Shown here: positions 14,118 to 15,787 of the stretch, piece by piece
Layout of the letters: each line of letters starts with the position of its first letter
Position numbering within the stretch: position 1 is the first letter of the stretch
NCBI GenBank assembly: GCA_027297025.1
Contig: JAPUIM010000407.1
Coordinates: 1 to 15,787, forward strand
From: Bacteroidota bacterium
GTDB lineage: Bacteria; Bacteroidota; Bacteroidia; Cytophagales; Cyclobacteriaceae
Direction of reading: 5' to 3'
Length of the DNA stretch: 15,787 nt
Program-made: the position numbers and the translations under genes
Notes under the pieces: model-generated
The model's input: the letters and a program-made list of their open reading frames with translations, nothing else
The model's database searches: none
What the model was told of the DNA's origin: nothing

Positions 14118-15290
14118 ATGACAAAAGTAAATCGCAAAATGAGAATGGGAATGATCGGAGGAGGGAAAGGTGCTTTTATTGGAGGTGTACATAGATTGGC
14201 AGCTAACCTGGATGGCGAAATTACTTTGGTTTGTGGCGCTTTTAGCCGCGATCCTCAAAAATCCAAAGAATCCGGTGAGGAAATGTATTTGTCGCCGGAA
14301 AGGGTGTACGGCACTTATCAGGAAATGATTGATAGTGAGAAGGAAATTTCTGAAGGAGAAAGAATGGATTTTGTTTCTATTGTCACCCCTAATCATATGC
14401 ATTTTGCTCCGGCCAAGTATGCATTGGAAAACGGCTTTCCGGTGGTTATTGATAAACCATTGACCTTTTCCTATGAAGAATCCAAAGAACTATTGAAACT
14501 GGTCAAAGAAACAGGTTTGCTTTTTGGACTCACTCATACCTATACCGGATACCCCATGATCAAGGAAGCCAAGGAATTGATAAAATCGGGAAAGTTAGGG
14601 AAGATCAGACGGGTGGTAGCTGAATATCAACAGGGGTGGTTATCCACTAAATTGGAAGATGGTGATCAAAAACAAGCTGATTGGCGCACTGATCCTACCC
14701 GCTCTGGTAAAGCAGGATGTATGGGCGATATTGGAACTCATGCCGAGAATTTAGCCGAATATGTTACCGGATTGAAAGTAAAGGAATTGTGTGCTGACCT
14801 CACTGCCTTTGTGGAAGGAAGGAGGCTGGATGATGATGGTAATGTCTTACTTAGATTTAATAATGGTGCCAAGGGCGTGTTGTTTGCCAGCCAGGTAGCA
14901 GCAGGGGTTGAAAATGCTATACGCTTAAGGGTTTATGGTGAGTTGGGAGGGTTAGAATGGTCTCATGAAGACCTCAATACATTAATCGTCAGATGGTTGG
15001 ATAAACCAGCCGAAATATTGAGAACCGGGGTAAACTATACCAATTTGTCCGATCGGTCTTTAATAAATACTCGTGTCCCTGCCGGACATCCCGAGGGTTA
15101 TTTGGAAGCATTTGCCAATATTTATCGAAATTTTGCTAAAACCTTAAAAGCGCGAATGAATGGGGAATCAATTGACAATGAGGCCTATGATTTTCCCACG
15201 GTGGAAGAAGGTGTTCGTGGCATGGCGTTCATCGATGCTGTGGTGGAATCCAACGAAAAAGGAAGTGTCTGGGTTAAGATAAATGAATGA
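14118..15290 (+). CDS. Gfo/Idh/MocA-family oxidoreductase, no export signal
   Basis: A 390-aa NAD(P)-dependent dehydrogenase of the Gfo/Idh/MocA fold, probably cytoplasmic since no Tat or Sec signal precedes the Rossmann motif. Visible: GMIGGGKGAFIGGVHR near residue 11, VTPNHMH, VIDKPLTF with Lys113, and GCMGDIGTHAENL with Asp204 and His208, the usual catalytic-pocket residues. The ATG at 14118 has AAGGAA almost touching it, so the ATG at 14139 (residue 8) is a possible alternative start. It is divergent from the MFS gene and 80 bp before a TIM-barrel gene on the same strand, a common pairing for enzymes acting on oxidised sugars or inositols. Substrate unknown. It shares the fold with the exported oxidoreductase at 11036-12529 but is not a close copy: shorter, and DKP in place of QKP. 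Confidence 0.88.
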   Translation: MTKVNRKMRMGMIGGGKGAFIGGVHRLAANLDGEITLVCGAFSRDPQKSKESGEEMYLSPERVYGTYQEMIDSEKEISEGERMDFVSIVTPNHMHFAPAKYALENGFPVVIDKPLTFSYEESKELLKLVKETGLLFGLTHTYTGYPMIKEAKELIKSGKLGKIRRVVAEYQQGWLSTKLEDGDQKQADWRTDPTRSGKAGCMGDIGTHAENLAEYVTGLKVKELCADLTAFVEGRRLDDDGNVLLRFNNGAKGVLFASQVAAGVENAIRLRVYGELGGLEWSHEDLNTLIVRWLDKPAEILRTGVNYTNLSDRSLINTRVPAGHPEGYLEAFANIYRNFAKTLKARMNGESIDNEAYDFPTVEEGVRGMAFIDAVVESNEKGSVWVKINE

Positions 15291-15370
15291 TTGATGGATA
15301 GACTGAAAATTGGTGTCATACTTCCCAAGAAACTATTAACTAATAACAATTAACCAGGAATATATCTGCT

Positions 15371-15787
15371 ATGAAAACTATCAAAGGTCCAGCCATCTTT
15401 CTGGCCCAGTTTATGGGAGATGAACCACCTTTTAACAGTTTGGAAAACATCTGTAAATGGGCTGCCGATCTTGGTTATATTGGAGTACAGATACCCACCT
15501 GGGACAATCGTTGCATTGATCTTCAAAAAGCTGCTGAGAGTAAAGATTACGCCCAGGAATTGAAAGGAAAGGTAAGCGCTTGCGGAGTAGAGATCACTGA
15601 ACTGTCCACCCATCTCCAGGGGCAGTTGGTGGCAGTTCATCCGGCTTATAATGAAATGTTTGATGGATTTGCCCCTGAATCCGTACACGGTGATCCAAAA
15701 GCACGAACCGAATGGGCAGTACAACAGTTAATGTATGCCGCCAAGGCTAGCCAAAATTTAGGCATCAATGTGCACGTTACCTTCTCC
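15371..15787 (+). CDS. Xylose-isomerase-like TIM-barrel sugar isomerase/epimerase (3' end outside window)
   Basis: An open frame from the ATG at 15371 runs to the window edge without a stop, giving the first 139 residues. It begins MKTIKGPAIFLAQFMGDE and contains LGYIGVQIPTWDNR and ITELSTHLQGQLVAVHPAY, typical of the first strands of the AP-endonuclease-2/xylose-isomerase-like TIM barrel (sugar phosphate isomerase/epimerase family). Full members are about 300-350 aa, so roughly 60 percent is missing. AGGA lies about 11 nt before the ATG. It follows the oxidoreductase gene by 80 bp with no terminator seen, so co-transcription is likely. Such barrels beside Gfo/Idh enzymes act as sugar isomerases, epimerases, dehydratases or 3-keto-glycoside lyases; which one cannot be told. 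Confidence 0.82.
   Translation, partial: MKTIKGPAIFLAQFMGDEPPFNSLENICKWAADLGYIGVQIPTWDNRCIDLQKAAESKDYAQELKGKVSACGVEITELSTHLQGQLVAVHPAYNEMFDGFAPESVHGDPKARTEWAVQQLMYAAKASQNLGINVHVTFS

Overview
The window looks like a chromosomal segment from a Bacteroidota bacterium, probably of the Cytophagales/Cyclobacteriaceae type; the family-level placement is a guess. Reasons: AT-leaning DNA with weak Shine-Dalgarno signals, one promoter that nearly matches the Bacteroidota TTG-N19-TAnnTTTG consensus, a Tat-exported Gfo/Idh/MocA oxidoreductase, a DUF1080 lipoprotein and a NupG-type MFS permease, a combination common in that phylum. No rRNA, tRNA, insertion sequence, phage or CRISPR feature was seen.

Region 1 (about 144-10033, all + strand) is a compact operon-like block for reductive pyrimidine catabolism. 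In gene order it encodes a CoA-acylating (methyl)malonate-semialdehyde dehydrogenase (mmsA), a class III aminotransferase, an NCS1 nucleobase:cation symporter, dihydropyrimidinase (hydA), an N-carbamoyl-beta-alanine amidohydrolase of the nitrilase fold, and the two subunits of dihydropyrimidine dehydrogenase (preT, preA). A 41-codon ORF lies between preT and preA and overlaps the preT stop as ATGA. Together the genes predict uptake of uracil or thymine, reduction, ring opening, decarbamoylation, transamination and conversion to acetyl-CoA or propionyl-CoA. A hairpin followed by TTTT after preA (10082-10101) probably ends the transcript.

Region 2 (10155-13945, - strand) converges on region 1. 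In transcription order it carries a nucleoside:H+ symporter-family MFS permease, a Tat-signal Gfo/Idh/MocA oxidoreductase and a DUF1080 (3-keto-disaccharide hydrolase family) lipoprotein. The last is interrupted by one in-frame TAA with the reading frame intact on both sides.

Region 3 (14118 to the window end, + strand) is divergent from region 2: a cytoplasmic-looking Gfo/Idh/MocA oxidoreductase, then a xylose-isomerase-like TIM-barrel protein cut by the window edge. Regions 2 and 3 together resemble loci for oxidised (3-keto) sugars. The 172-bp divergent gap holds a perfect 14-bp inverted repeat placed between the -33 and -7 elements of the promoter predicted for the MFS gene, which is good geometry for a repressor.

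The least ordinary points are a roughly 115-residue extra domain predicted to be periplasmic within the NCS1 transporter, the coupled 41-codon ORF between preT and preA, the in-frame stop in the DUF1080 gene, a Lys at an expected substrate-binding Arg position of MmsA, and the operator-like repeat in the divergent promoter.
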